6,163 bases of DNA, from the NCBI GenBank assembly GCA_030655735.1, contig JAUSPK010000231.1, forward strand, positions 1-6,163. The letters run 5' to 3'. Below the pieces are notes generated by a model that saw only the letters and a list, made by a program, of their open reading frames with translations, searched no databases and was not told the origin of the DNA. The DNA comes from Syntrophales bacterium (lineage in GTDB: Bacteria; Desulfobacterota; Syntrophia; Syntrophales; UBA2210). The position numbers were made by a program, and so were the translations under genes. Shown in pieces: positions 1 through 6,163 of this stretch (position 1 is the first letter of the stretch; each line of letters begins with the position of its first letter).

Positions 1-1092
1 GTGGCCGTACTGATCATCGCCTGCCCGTGCGCCCTTGGTCTTGCCACACCCATCGCGATCATGGTGGGAACCGGCCGCGGCGCCCCGGCCGGTGTGTTGA
101 TAAAGAATGCCGAGGCACTGGAGATCATGGAAAAGGTAGACACCCTCGTGGTGGACAAGACGGGAACCCTCACCGAGGGGAGGCCGAAACTGGTTACCGT
201 GAGGGCGGCCCACGGGGTCGGGGAAGAAGAGGTGCTGCGCCTGGCCGCCGGTATCGAGCGGGCCAGTGAACACCCGCTAGCCGAAGCCATAGTAAGGGGC
301 GCACGGGAGCGGGGTATTGAGCCGCCCCAGGCCGGCGACTTCCGCTCTGAGACTGGAAAGGGCGTTACCGGGAGCGTCGATGGGCATACGGTCGCGCTGG
401 GCAACGCCCTCCTCTTGGAGGATATGGGGATAGAGCCCGGTGATCTGGCCCGTCAGGCCGAGGTTCTGCGCGCCGAAGGCCAGACGATTATGTTCCTGGG
501 TATCGACGGCAAAGCCGCCGGCCTGATCGGTGTCGCCGACCCCATCAAGGAGTCTACACCCGAGGCGATTCGCGACCTGCACGCCGAGGGGATCACCATC
601 GTCATGCTTACGGGGGACAACCGGGCAACGGCCGAGGCGGTTGCTGGAAGGCTCGGTCTCAGTCAGATCCAGGCCGAGGTGCTCCCCGAACAGAAGGTGG
701 AGGTGGTAAAACGGCTCCAGGCCGAGGGGCGGACGGTTGCCATGGCCGGCGACGGGATTAACGACGCACCCGCGCTGGCGCAGGCCCAGGTGGGGATCGC
801 CATGGGAACGGGGACGGACGTCGCCATGGAAAGCGCCGGTATCACGCTGGTCAAAGGGGACCTGCGCGGTATCGTGCGCGCCAGGCGTCTCAGCCGGGCG
901 ACGATGAGCAATATCCGCCAGAACCTCTTTTTCGCCTTCATCTATAACTCGATCGGCGTGCCGATAGCGGCCGGAGTGCTCTACCCCGTTTTCGGGCTGC
1001 TCCTCTCCCCCATCATCGCGGCGGCGGCGATGAGCTTCAGCTCGGTATCGGTGATAAGCAATTCACTCAGGCTCAGGCGCGTGGTGTTATAG
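1..1092 (+). CDS. copA: Copper-exporting P1B-1 type ATPase, C-terminal part (5'-truncated by window edge)
   Basis: The gene enters from the left edge already in frame; 363 residues are visible of a family that usually has about 750-830. The GTG at base 1 is probably an internal Val codon, because metal-binding domains and the first membrane helices are missing. Visible in order: the CPC ion-binding motif in a membrane helix (C8-P9-C10), the phosphorylated Asp in DKTGT (D52), the nucleotide-binding-domain HP dipeptide (H91-P92), TGDN (204-207), the hinge motif GDGINDAP (250-257), and two final membrane helices (about 306-330 and 332-355). The last helices carry YN (315-316) and M344 with S348, the spacing known for Cu(I)-specific P1B-1 pumps. 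The protein would export Cu(I) across the inner membrane using ATP. It ends in TAG at 1090-1092, 31 bases before the GNAT gene, with no terminator between. Silver transport is the main alternative. Confidence 0.95.
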   Translation: MAVLIIACPCALGLATPIAIMVGTGRGAPAGVLIKNAEALEIMEKVDTLVVDKTGTLTEGRPKLVTVRAAHGVGEEEVLRLAAGIERASEHPLAEAIVRGARERGIEPPQAGDFRSETGKGVTGSVDGHTVALGNALLLEDMGIEPGDLARQAEVLRAEGQTIMFLGIDGKAAGLIGVADPIKESTPEAIRDLHAEGITIVMLTGDNRATAEAVAGRLGLSQIQAEVLPEQKVEVVKRLQAEGRTVAMAGDGINDAPALAQAQVGIAMGTGTDVAMESAGITLVKGDLRGIVRARRLSRATMSNIRQNLFFAFIYNSIGVPIAAGVLYPVFGLLLSPIIAAAAMSFSSVSVISNSLRLRRVVL

Positions 1093-1123
1093 ACGGTGTG
1101 GAAACAGATGACGGAAGAACGTT

Positions 1124-1637
1124 GTGACAATGAATGTTCGTGAAGAGAAAGCTGTAGACAAGGATGCGATATGGAGGGTCCATGCCGAGGCCTTCGAGAC
1201 TGAAGCAGAGGCCGATCTTGTCAATGCCCTGAGGGAAATCGGCGTTCACTGTATATCGCTGGTAGCCGAGGACGATTCCCTGGTCGTCGGCCACATCCTC
1301 TTTTCGCCCGTTGAACTGGTGGGGGATGATTCGGATGTACGGCTGATGGGGCTGGCCCCCATGGCGGTGAGGCCTGCCCTGCAGAATAAAGGGTATCGGT
1401 TCTCTGCTGGTAACGGAGGGATTAAAGAGGTGCCTGGCTGAGGGATATGACGCCGTCGCCGTTCTCGGTCATCCGGAATACTATCCCCGGTTCGGTTTCT
1501 CCCCTTCGATAAAGTACGGTATACGGTCAGAGTATCCTGTACCGGAAGAGGTGTTTATGGTAAGAGAGCTCAGGAAGAAATCACTGGCGGGAATCAACGG
1601 AACCGTCAGGTATCATGCGGCATTCGGCAGCGTATAG
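1124..1637 (+). pseudogene. GNAT family N-acetyltransferase (YhbS-like), frameshifted
   Basis: The first frame starts at GTG 1124 (GGAAG at 1113-1117, 6 bases upstream) or ATG 1130 and stops at TGA 1439-1441 after 105 residues. From about 1395 the next frame continues the same protein to TAG 1635-1637, with text typical of the YhbS-like GNAT family (VLGHPEYYPRFGFSP, then a tail ending AAFGSV). Skipping the single T at 1394 restores one 170-residue protein, normal for the family, and turns QNKGYRFS into QNKGIGSLLV, the acetyl-CoA pyrophosphate-binding loop (Q-x-x-G-x-G). As read, that loop is destroyed and the C-terminal half is lost, so the product should be inactive. The substrate of this family is generally unknown. 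The alternatives are a sequencing or assembly error, or, less likely, +1 slippage of GGG onto GGT. It sits between copA and the GuaA-like gene, 33 bases before the latter's ATG. Confidence 0.85.
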
Positions 1638-1660
1638 CCGGATCCGAAAATTATCAGACA

Positions 1661-1668
1661 AGGGGGGG
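1661..1668 (+). promoter_or_regulatory. Ribosome binding site of the GuaA-like gene (A followed by seven G)
   Basis: An AGGGGGGG run ends two bases before the ATG at 1671. It can pair with the anti-Shine-Dalgarno sequence over several registers, which supports this start. The same A-G7-N2-ATG layout recurs before aclB at 5895. Confidence 0.6.
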
Positions 1669-1670
1669 CT

Positions 1671-2630
1671 ATGGTCACGGAGATTACCGCGCAGGAGCTG
1701 AACACGGAATTATTCATCAATGAGAAGGTGGAGGGGATCAGGGAGGCCGTTGGAGATACCACGGCCATCAACGCCCTCTCCGGTGGGGTCGATTCATCGG
1801 CGGTCACGATGCTCGGGCATAAGGCCCTTGGAAAGCGCCTCAGGACCATTTTTGTCGAAAACGGGATCATGCGCGAGGGAGAGGCCGGGCAGGTTGTGGC
1901 CTTCTTCAAAAAGCTCGGTGTTACGGTCGAGGTGGTCGACGCACGCAAGGAATTCTTTGCCGCGCTCAGCGGAATCACGGACCCGGAAGAGAAACGAGAG
2001 GCGATCACCCAGACCTTTTATCGAGACGTATTCGGGCGCATCGTCAGGGAAAGCGCGGCGAAATGCCTCCTTCAGGGGACGATCCTGACCGATGTCGACG
2101 AGACCGTCGCGGGTATCAAGCGGCAGCACAATGTTTTCGAACAGCTCGGCATCGATCCGCAGAAGACCTTCGGCTACCGCATCCTCGAACCGCTCATTCA
2201 GCTCCGCAAGGACGGCGTGAGAAAGGTCGGCAAGGCCCTCGGGCTTCCGGTCGACCTGTTCAATCGCATCCCCTTTCCGGGACCGGCCCTTGCGGCACGC
2301 GTGATAGGCGAGGTGACCCCGGAGCGCATTGAGACGGTCAGAAAGGCGAATCTCATTGTCGAGCGCCAGCTCAAGGACAGCGGAGCCTTTCAGTACATGG
2401 CGATCCTCCATGAAGACCGCGTGACCGGCATGCGCGACGGCAGACGCGACTTCGGTCAGCAGATCGAGGTGCGCTGCTGGGATAGTATCGATGCGCGGAT
2501 CGCGACACCGACCAGGCTCTCATTTGAAATCCTTGAAAAGATTGCCGGCGAGATCATCCAGATCCCCGGTGTCGTCAGTGTCACATACAATATAGCATCG
2601 AAACCGCCCTCAACGATCGAGGCGATCTGA
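1671..2630 (+). CDS. Stand-alone GMP synthase-like ATP-pyrophosphatase (GuaA C-terminal family)
   Basis: The 319-residue protein matches the ATP-PPase and dimerisation domains of GMP synthase but has no glutamine amidotransferase domain. Seen: the PP-loop SGGVDSS (37-43), FVENGIMREGEA (61-72; the family has FVDNGLLRKGEA), LQGT with a following acidic stretch (134-144), RIPFPGPALAAR (199-210; GMPS has RHPFPGPGLAIR), and the C-terminal SKPPSTIE (310-317), whose K311 and E317 correspond to XMP-contacting residues in GMP synthases. Differences are also clear: the GMPS loop HHNVGGLPE is replaced by QHNVFEQLG, and the terminal TIEWE is TIEAI. The family adenylates a substrate and replaces the AMP with ammonia. 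Either this is the synthetase subunit of a two-subunit GMP synthase with its glutaminase elsewhere, or a paralogue acting on another substrate (such proteins are often labelled ExsB-like). No amidotransferase gene is adjacent, so I favour the paralogue. The start is ATG 1671 behind a G-rich binding site. Confidence 0.8.
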   Translation: MVTEITAQELNTELFINEKVEGIREAVGDTTAINALSGGVDSSAVTMLGHKALGKRLRTIFVENGIMREGEAGQVVAFFKKLGVTVEVVDARKEFFAALSGITDPEEKREAITQTFYRDVFGRIVRESAAKCLLQGTILTDVDETVAGIKRQHNVFEQLGIDPQKTFGYRILEPLIQLRKDGVRKVGKALGLPVDLFNRIPFPGPALAARVIGEVTPERIETVRKANLIVERQLKDSGAFQYMAILHEDRVTGMRDGRRDFGQQIEVRCWDSIDARIATPTRLSFEILEKIAGEIIQIPGVVSVTYNIASKPPSTIEAI

Positions 2631-2637
2631 GGGAAAA

Positions 2638-2652
2638 GGCTGGGCCCCAGCC
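2638..2652. repeat. Short perfect inverted repeat between the GuaA-like gene and acn
   Basis: A 7-base arm, GGCTGGG, is followed after one central C by its exact complement CCCAGCC, 7 bases past the GuaA-like stop. As RNA it would form a 6-bp GC-rich stem with a 3-base loop. No T-run follows, so it is not a convincing intrinsic terminator, though it could mark the 3' end of block 1. The rest of 2631-2725 shows no clear promoter. Confidence 0.35.
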
Positions 2653-2712
2653 CCATGTGTCGTGCGTGTCCCCGGTGAACGGTTGGGTGCGCATCTGATT
2701 GCAACGGTACAC

Positions 2713-2718
2713 AGAGGA
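2713..2718 (+). promoter_or_regulatory. Ribosome binding site deciding the aconitase start
   Basis: AGAGGA ends 7 bases before ATG 2726 but only one base before the in-frame ATG 2720. The spacing therefore favours 2726 over ATG 2720 and over the in-frame TTG at 2699. Confidence 0.6.
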
Positions 2719-2725
2719 AATGCAT

Positions 2726-4684
2726 ATGGCAAAGACGCTCACACAGAAGATACTGGAGGGACACCTGGTTGCGGGTGCATATGAACCGGGGAGTGAGATA
2801 GGTATCCGCATAGACCAGACCCTGACTCAGGATGCCACCGGCACTATGGCCTCCCTGCAGTTCGAGGCCATGGGGGTCGACAGGGTGAAGACGGACCGTT
2901 CGGTGAGCTTTATCGACCACAATACCGTACAGATCGGGTTCGAGAACGCGGATGACCACCGGTATCTGCAGGGCGTGGCCGCCCGGTACGGCGTCTATCT
3001 GTCCCGGGCGGGGAATGGCATATGCCATCAGGTGCACCTTGAGCGGTTCGGAAGGCCCGGGACGACGCTGCTGGGGTCCGACAGCCATACCCCCACAGGG
3101 GGCGGCATCGGACAGATCTCCATCGGGGCGGGTGGCCTGGATGTGGCTCTGGCCATGGCCGGGGAGTCCTTCTACCTGACCTGCCCCAATGTGATCTGTA
3201 TCAATCTGACCGGCAGGCTCCAGCCCTGGGTGAGCGCCAAGGATGTCATACTCAAGGTCCTGGAGATATTCGGGACCAAGGGGAATGTGGGATGTGTCTT
3301 CGAGTACGGCGGACCGGGGGTCAGAACCCTGACCGTCCCGGAGAGGGCGACGATCGCCAATATGGGGGCGGAGTGCGGCGTCACCACCTCTCTCTTCCCC
3401 AGTGATGACGAAACGAGAAAATTCCTCAGGGCCCAGGGGAGGGAAGGGGACTGGGAAAAACTGGCCGCGGACACGGACGCCCCATATGCGAAGGTGGTTA
3501 CAATCGACCTGTCCGAACTGGTCCCCCTGGCGGCCACCCCTCACAGCCCCGGCAACATAGCCACCGTCAAGGAGCTGGAGGGGCTGGAGGTACACCAGGT
3601 CTGCGTCGGGTCCTGCACCAACTCGTCATACCGGGACCTGATGGTGGTCGCAAAGACTCTGAAGGGCAAAAAGGTGCACCCGGGTGTCAGCTTTATCCTG
3701 GCGCCGGGCTCTCGGCAGGTGGTTGACATGCTGGCGAGAAACGGCGCCCTGGCCGACCTTATTGAGACGGGGGTCAGACTGGAAGAGAACGCGTGCGGAT
3801 TCTGCATCGGGAACAGCCAGTCTCCCCAGACCGATGCCGTTTCTCTCAGGACCAGCAACCGAAACTTCCTGGCCAGGTCCGGAACCAAGAGTGCTAACGT
3901 CTACCTGGTAAGCCCGGAGACGGCGGCCGCGGCCGTGATAACGGGGAGGATAACGGACCCGAGGGATCTCGGAATCCCCTATCCCGAAGTCGCGATGCCC
4001 GATGTTTTCATCATTGATGATTCGATGATGGTCCCCCCCTCCGATGACCCGGGGGGCGTTGAGATCTTCCGGGGACCCAACATAGGGGCGCCGCCGACCA
4101 GCGACCCGCTCCCCGGGGCGGTGGCCGGTGTCGTGACTATCAAGGTAGGGGACAATATCACCACGGACCATATCATCCCCGCAGGCGCGAAGATGAAATA
4201 CCGGTCCAACATCCCCGCATACTCCGAGTTTCTGTTCGAGGTTGTTGACCCCGAGTTCTACAACAGGGCCAGGGGGGTGAGGGATTCCGGCAGGGACAAC
4301 ATCATCGTGGGGGGGCTCAGCTACGGGCAGGGATCTTCCCGTGAACACGCCGCCCTCTGCCCGATGTACATGGGGGTCAAGACGGTCATCGCCAGGTCCT
4401 TCGAGAGGATACATACGGCAAACCTGATAAACTTCGGCATCGTCCCGCTGACCTTCAAGAACAAAGACGATTACGATTCGATACAACAGGGTGACTCCCT
4501 GGAGATCCCTAATATCCGGGAAAAGATCGGAGCAGGAGAGCCGCTGATTGTGAGGAACACCACCAGAGGTAACGAATTTGAGGTTGAGTATGACCTTTCG
4601 GAGAGGGCGAGGGAGATCGTCCTCGCAGGGGGGGTGCTGTCGCTGATCAGGGATAAAAAACGCAGGAGAGGCATAGATGAGTGA
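2726..4684 (+). CDS. acn: Aconitate hydratase, Aquifex-type
   Basis: The 652-residue enzyme interconverts citrate and isocitrate in the cytoplasm with a [4Fe-4S] cluster. Cluster ligands are visible as C297 in GSCTNS and C357/C360 in ACGFC. The active-site motif SDSHTPTGGG lies at 118-127, and the swivel domain (from about 467) carries YGQGSSREH at 533-541, with S538 and R539 the expected catalytic base and substrate arginine. It is much shorter than AcnA or AcnB (about 850-900 residues) and fits the short 'Aquifex-type' aconitases of about 650 residues. The large domain and swivel are fused in one chain, unlike two-subunit isopropylmalate dehydratase. Homoaconitase is the main alternative, but the adjacent isocitrate dehydrogenase and ATP-citrate lyase argue for aconitase. 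The C-terminus is basic (KKRRR) and its stop lies inside icd (8-base overlap). Confidence 0.93.
   Translation: MAKTLTQKILEGHLVAGAYEPGSEIGIRIDQTLTQDATGTMASLQFEAMGVDRVKTDRSVSFIDHNTVQIGFENADDHRYLQGVAARYGVYLSRAGNGICHQVHLERFGRPGTTLLGSDSHTPTGGGIGQISIGAGGLDVALAMAGESFYLTCPNVICINLTGRLQPWVSAKDVILKVLEIFGTKGNVGCVFEYGGPGVRTLTVPERATIANMGAECGVTTSLFPSDDETRKFLRAQGREGDWEKLAADTDAPYAKVVTIDLSELVPLAATPHSPGNIATVKELEGLEVHQVCVGSCTNSSYRDLMVVAKTLKGKKVHPGVSFILAPGSRQVVDMLARNGALADLIETGVRLEENACGFCIGNSQSPQTDAVSLRTSNRNFLARSGTKSANVYLVSPETAAAAVITGRITDPRDLGIPYPEVAMPDVFIIDDSMMVPPSDDPGGVEIFRGPNIGAPPTSDPLPGAVAGVVTIKVGDNITTDHIIPAGAKMKYRSNIPAYSEFLFEVVDPEFYNRARGVRDSGRDNIIVGGLSYGQGSSREHAALCPMYMGVKTVIARSFERIHTANLINFGIVPLTFKNKDDYDSIQQGDSLEIPNIREKIGAGEPLIVRNTTRGNEFEVEYDLSERAREIVLAGGVLSLIRDKKRRRGIDE
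4664..4668 (+). promoter_or_regulatory. Ribosome binding site of icd, inside the acn coding region
   Basis: AGGAG (extended AGGAGAGG, 4664-4671) lies 8 bases before ATG 4677 and within the last codons of acn. With the 8-base overlap of the two genes this suggests translational coupling. Confidence 0.75.
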
Positions 4685-6020
4685 AAAAATCAGGGTAGTT
4701 ACGCCGATAGTAGAAATGGATGGAGATGAAATGACCAGGATCATGTGGCAGAGGGTCAAGGAAAAACTGCTGCTCCCCTATCTTGACATGGAGATCGACT
4801 ATTATGACCTGGGCCTGAAGATGAGGGACGATACCGACGACCAGGTTACCATCGACGCGGCCCACGCCATTATGAGGCACAGGGTAGGGGTCAAGTGCGC
4901 GACCATTACGCCCAACGGGGCGCGGGTCGAGGAATACGGGCTCAAGAAGCAGTGGAGCAGCCCCAACGGCACCATCAGGGGGATGCTCGATGGGACGGTT
5001 TTCAGGGCTCCGATCCTGGTGAAGAACATACAACCGGCGGTCGCAGGCTGGAAGAGACCGATCCATATCGGGCGGCACGCGTACGGCGATGTCTATAAAA
5101 ACGAAGAAATCAGGGTGACAAAGCCCGGTATTGCCGAACTGGTCTTCACCCCCAGTGACGGGAGTGAGCCAGTACGAAAGGTTATTCAGGAATTCAAGGA
5201 CCCGGGAATTATCCAGGGGGTCCACAATCTGGATTCCTCCATCCGGAGCTTCGCCACCGCGTGTTTTACATATGCCCTGGACCAGGGGATAGATGTGTGG
5301 TTCGGTACGAAGGATACCGTTTCCAAGACGTATGACGCACGGTTCCGTGAGATATTCGAGGAGGAGTATGAGGCGAGCTGGAAGGGCGCCTTTGAGGGGG
5401 CGGGGATCGAATACTTCTTCACCCTTATCGACGATGCCGTCGCGCGGATCATGAAGTCCGAAGGGGGAATGCTCTGGGCCTGCAAGAACTACGACGGGGA
5501 CGTTATGTCGGACATGCTCGCCTCGGCATACGGAAGCCTGGCGATGATGACCTCCGTCCTCGTCTCTCCGGAGGGGTACTTCGAGTATGAGGCCTCTCAC
5601 GGCACCGTCCAGAAGCACTATTACAAGCACCTCGATGGGGAGGTGACCTCTACGAATTCGACGGCGCTTATCTTCGCCTGGACGGGCGGCCTGAAGAAAC
5701 GGGGGGAATTGGACGGCACCCCCGAGGTTGCCGCCTTCGCGCAGAAGGTCGAAGACGCGGTCATAGAGCCGGTTGTGGGGGGGGTCATGACCGGTGATCT
5801 CATGAGGATTGCGGGGTCGGATCCGAAGAACCGGCAGGTCTCCACGGAAGGCTTTATAGATCACATACGGCAGGCCCTGGAGAAAAAAGTGTACAGGGGG
5901 GGACATGGCACAGAAGGGTATCAGAGAAGCGGACGGCAAGGGGATGATGGCTCGTATCCTTGCGGAGTATACCGGCGGGCGATACACGATTCGAAACAGG
6001 TTCATATCGGTAGGGCCTGA
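4677..6020 (+). CDS. icd: Isocitrate dehydrogenase, eukaryotic (IDH1-like) type, with an anomalous C-terminal tail
   Basis: The enzyme interconverts isocitrate with 2-oxoglutarate and CO2. It aligns with human IDH1 almost without gaps in the core. Substrate and catalytic residues are present: SPNGTIR near 95-101, R133 and Y140 in GRHAYGDVY (IDH1 R132 and Y139), K212, and metal-binding D275 and D279 in NYDGDVMSD. In the cofactor loop HGTVQKHY (308-315), K313 and H314 occupy the places of IDH1 R314 and H315, which hold the NADP 2'-phosphate, so NADP use is likely but less certain. The frame gives 447 residues, but homology and normal family length (about 400-415) end near LEKKV at residue 405. 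Residues 406-447 are low-complexity, unlike any dehydrogenase end I know, and overlap aclB by 116 bases. A TAC at 5892-5894 stands where TAA or TAG would end the protein normally. In a reductive TCA cycle it would carboxylate 2-oxoglutarate. Confidence 0.93.
   Translation: MSEKIRVVTPIVEMDGDEMTRIMWQRVKEKLLLPYLDMEIDYYDLGLKMRDDTDDQVTIDAAHAIMRHRVGVKCATITPNGARVEEYGLKKQWSSPNGTIRGMLDGTVFRAPILVKNIQPAVAGWKRPIHIGRHAYGDVYKNEEIRVTKPGIAELVFTPSDGSEPVRKVIQEFKDPGIIQGVHNLDSSIRSFATACFTYALDQGIDVWFGTKDTVSKTYDARFREIFEEEYEASWKGAFEGAGIEYFFTLIDDAVARIMKSEGGMLWACKNYDGDVMSDMLASAYGSLAMMTSVLVSPEGYFEYEASHGTVQKHYYKHLDGEVTSTNSTALIFAWTGGLKKRGELDGTPEVAAFAQKVEDAVIEPVVGGVMTGDLMRIAGSDPKNRQVSTEGFIDHIRQALEKKVYRGGHGTEGYQRSGRQGDDGSYPCGVYRRAIHDSKQVHIGRA
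5895..5902 (+). promoter_or_regulatory. Ribosome binding site of aclB (A followed by seven G)
   Basis: AGGGGGGG ends two bases before ATG 5905, the same layout as at 1661-1668. It begins immediately after the TAC codon proposed as the lost icd stop, supporting an original gene order with a 10-base gap. Confidence 0.6.
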
Positions 6021-6163
6021 GACCGATCTTGCGAAACTTTCCGGCAGGCATCCATGGCTCCTGAAGGAACGACTTACGGTCAAGGTCGACCAGCTGATCA
6101 AGAGGCGGGGGAAGAACGGATTGCTGCTCCTCAATGCCGACTGGAAGGGCGCCCAGCGGTGGA
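5905..6163 (+). CDS. aclB: ATP-citrate lyase, ATP-grasp/citrate-binding subunit, N-terminal part (cut by window edge)
   Basis: The first 86 residues are visible. They match the N-terminus of ATP-citrate lyase: the opening AQKGIRE, then PETD (38-41), HPWLL (49-53) and KVDQLIKRRGKNGLLLLN (60-77), close to human ACLY HPWLL...KPDQLIKRRGKLGL. This is the start of the succinyl-CoA-synthetase-beta-like ATP-grasp domain. In bacteria with a two-subunit enzyme (Chlorobium type) it is the smaller subunit AclB, about 400 residues; AclA, with the phosphorylated His and the citrate synthase-like domain, should follow outside the window. The enzyme splits citrate with ATP and CoA into acetyl-CoA and oxaloacetate and is diagnostic for the reductive TCA cycle. 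The start at ATG 5905 is backed by the G-rich binding site. A citryl-CoA synthetase large subunit (Hydrogenobacter CcsA type) is a related alternative. A single-chain ACLY cannot be excluded from this fragment. Confidence 0.85.
   Translation, partial: MAQKGIREADGKGMMARILAEYTGGRYTIRNRFISVGPETDLAKLSGRHPWLLKERLTVKVDQLIKRRGKNGLLLLNADWKGAQRW

Noticed and set aside
1388..1394. AAAGGGT as a -1 programmed slippery site
   Set aside because: The reading register is AAA GGG T, not the X XXY YYZ layout, and a +1 rather than -1 shift is needed to restore the protein.
2638..2652. Rho-independent terminator
   Set aside because: The hairpin is GC-rich but no T-run follows, so it is listed only as an inverted repeat.
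2683..2711. Possible promoter TTGGGT - 17 bases - GGTACA upstream of acn
   Set aside because: The -10 match is too poor and the spacing could arise by chance.
2699..2725. Upstream TTG (2699) or ATG (2720) as the aconitase start
   Set aside because: The AGAGGA binding site would fall after 2699 or only one base before 2720; family N-termini also begin near AKTLTQKIL.
2456..3595. A 379-codon minus-strand open frame opposite the GuaA-like gene and acn (and a similar one at 3626-4759)
   Set aside because: Both are composition-driven shadows of well-supported + strand genes, with low-complexity Pro/Gly/Arg-rich products.
4647..6134. A 495-codon open frame on the minus strand opposite icd
   Set aside because: It lies opposite a gene with unmistakable homology and has no recognisable motifs. 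Long antisense frames are common opposite GC-rich genes.

Overview
This is a gene-dense, moderately high-GC bacterial window with every credible gene on the + strand and almost no intergenic space. It reads as two blocks. Block 1 (1-2630) holds the C-terminal part of a Cu(I)-exporting P1B-type ATPase (copA, cut by the left edge), a GNAT acetyltransferase gene broken by a one-base frameshift, and a stand-alone protein homologous to the ATP-pyrophosphatase half of GMP synthase. Block 2 (2726-6163) holds an Aquifex-type monomeric aconitase, a eukaryotic-type (IDH1-like) isocitrate dehydrogenase, and the first 86 codons of a citrate-binding/ATP-grasp subunit of ATP-citrate lyase (aclB, cut by the right edge).

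Block 2 is the informative part. Aconitase, isocitrate dehydrogenase and ATP-citrate lyase catalyse adjacent steps between 2-oxoglutarate and acetyl-CoA/oxaloacetate. ATP-citrate lyase is the hallmark enzyme of the reductive (reverse) TCA cycle in bacteria, so the cluster suggests an organism fixing CO2 by that route. The genes are tightly packed: acn and icd overlap by 8 bases, and icd as read overlaps aclB by 116 bases. This suggests one transcript with coupled translation.

Two sequence anomalies stand out. The icd frame runs 42 codons past the expected C-terminus because a TAC sits where a TAA/TAG would give a normal 405-residue enzyme and a 10-base gap to aclB. The GNAT gene carries one extra T inside its acetyl-CoA-binding loop motif. 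Both could be real mutations or errors in the assembly.

Taxonomy cannot be fixed from six genes. The combination (ATP-citrate lyase, Aquifex-type aconitase, stand-alone GuaA-like protein, about 58-60% GC by eye) would suit an anaerobic or microaerophilic lineage such as Desulfobacterota or Nitrospirota; this is inference. I found no RNA genes, CRISPR arrays, insertion sequences or phage genes, and no gene-free stretch longer than about 95 bases.
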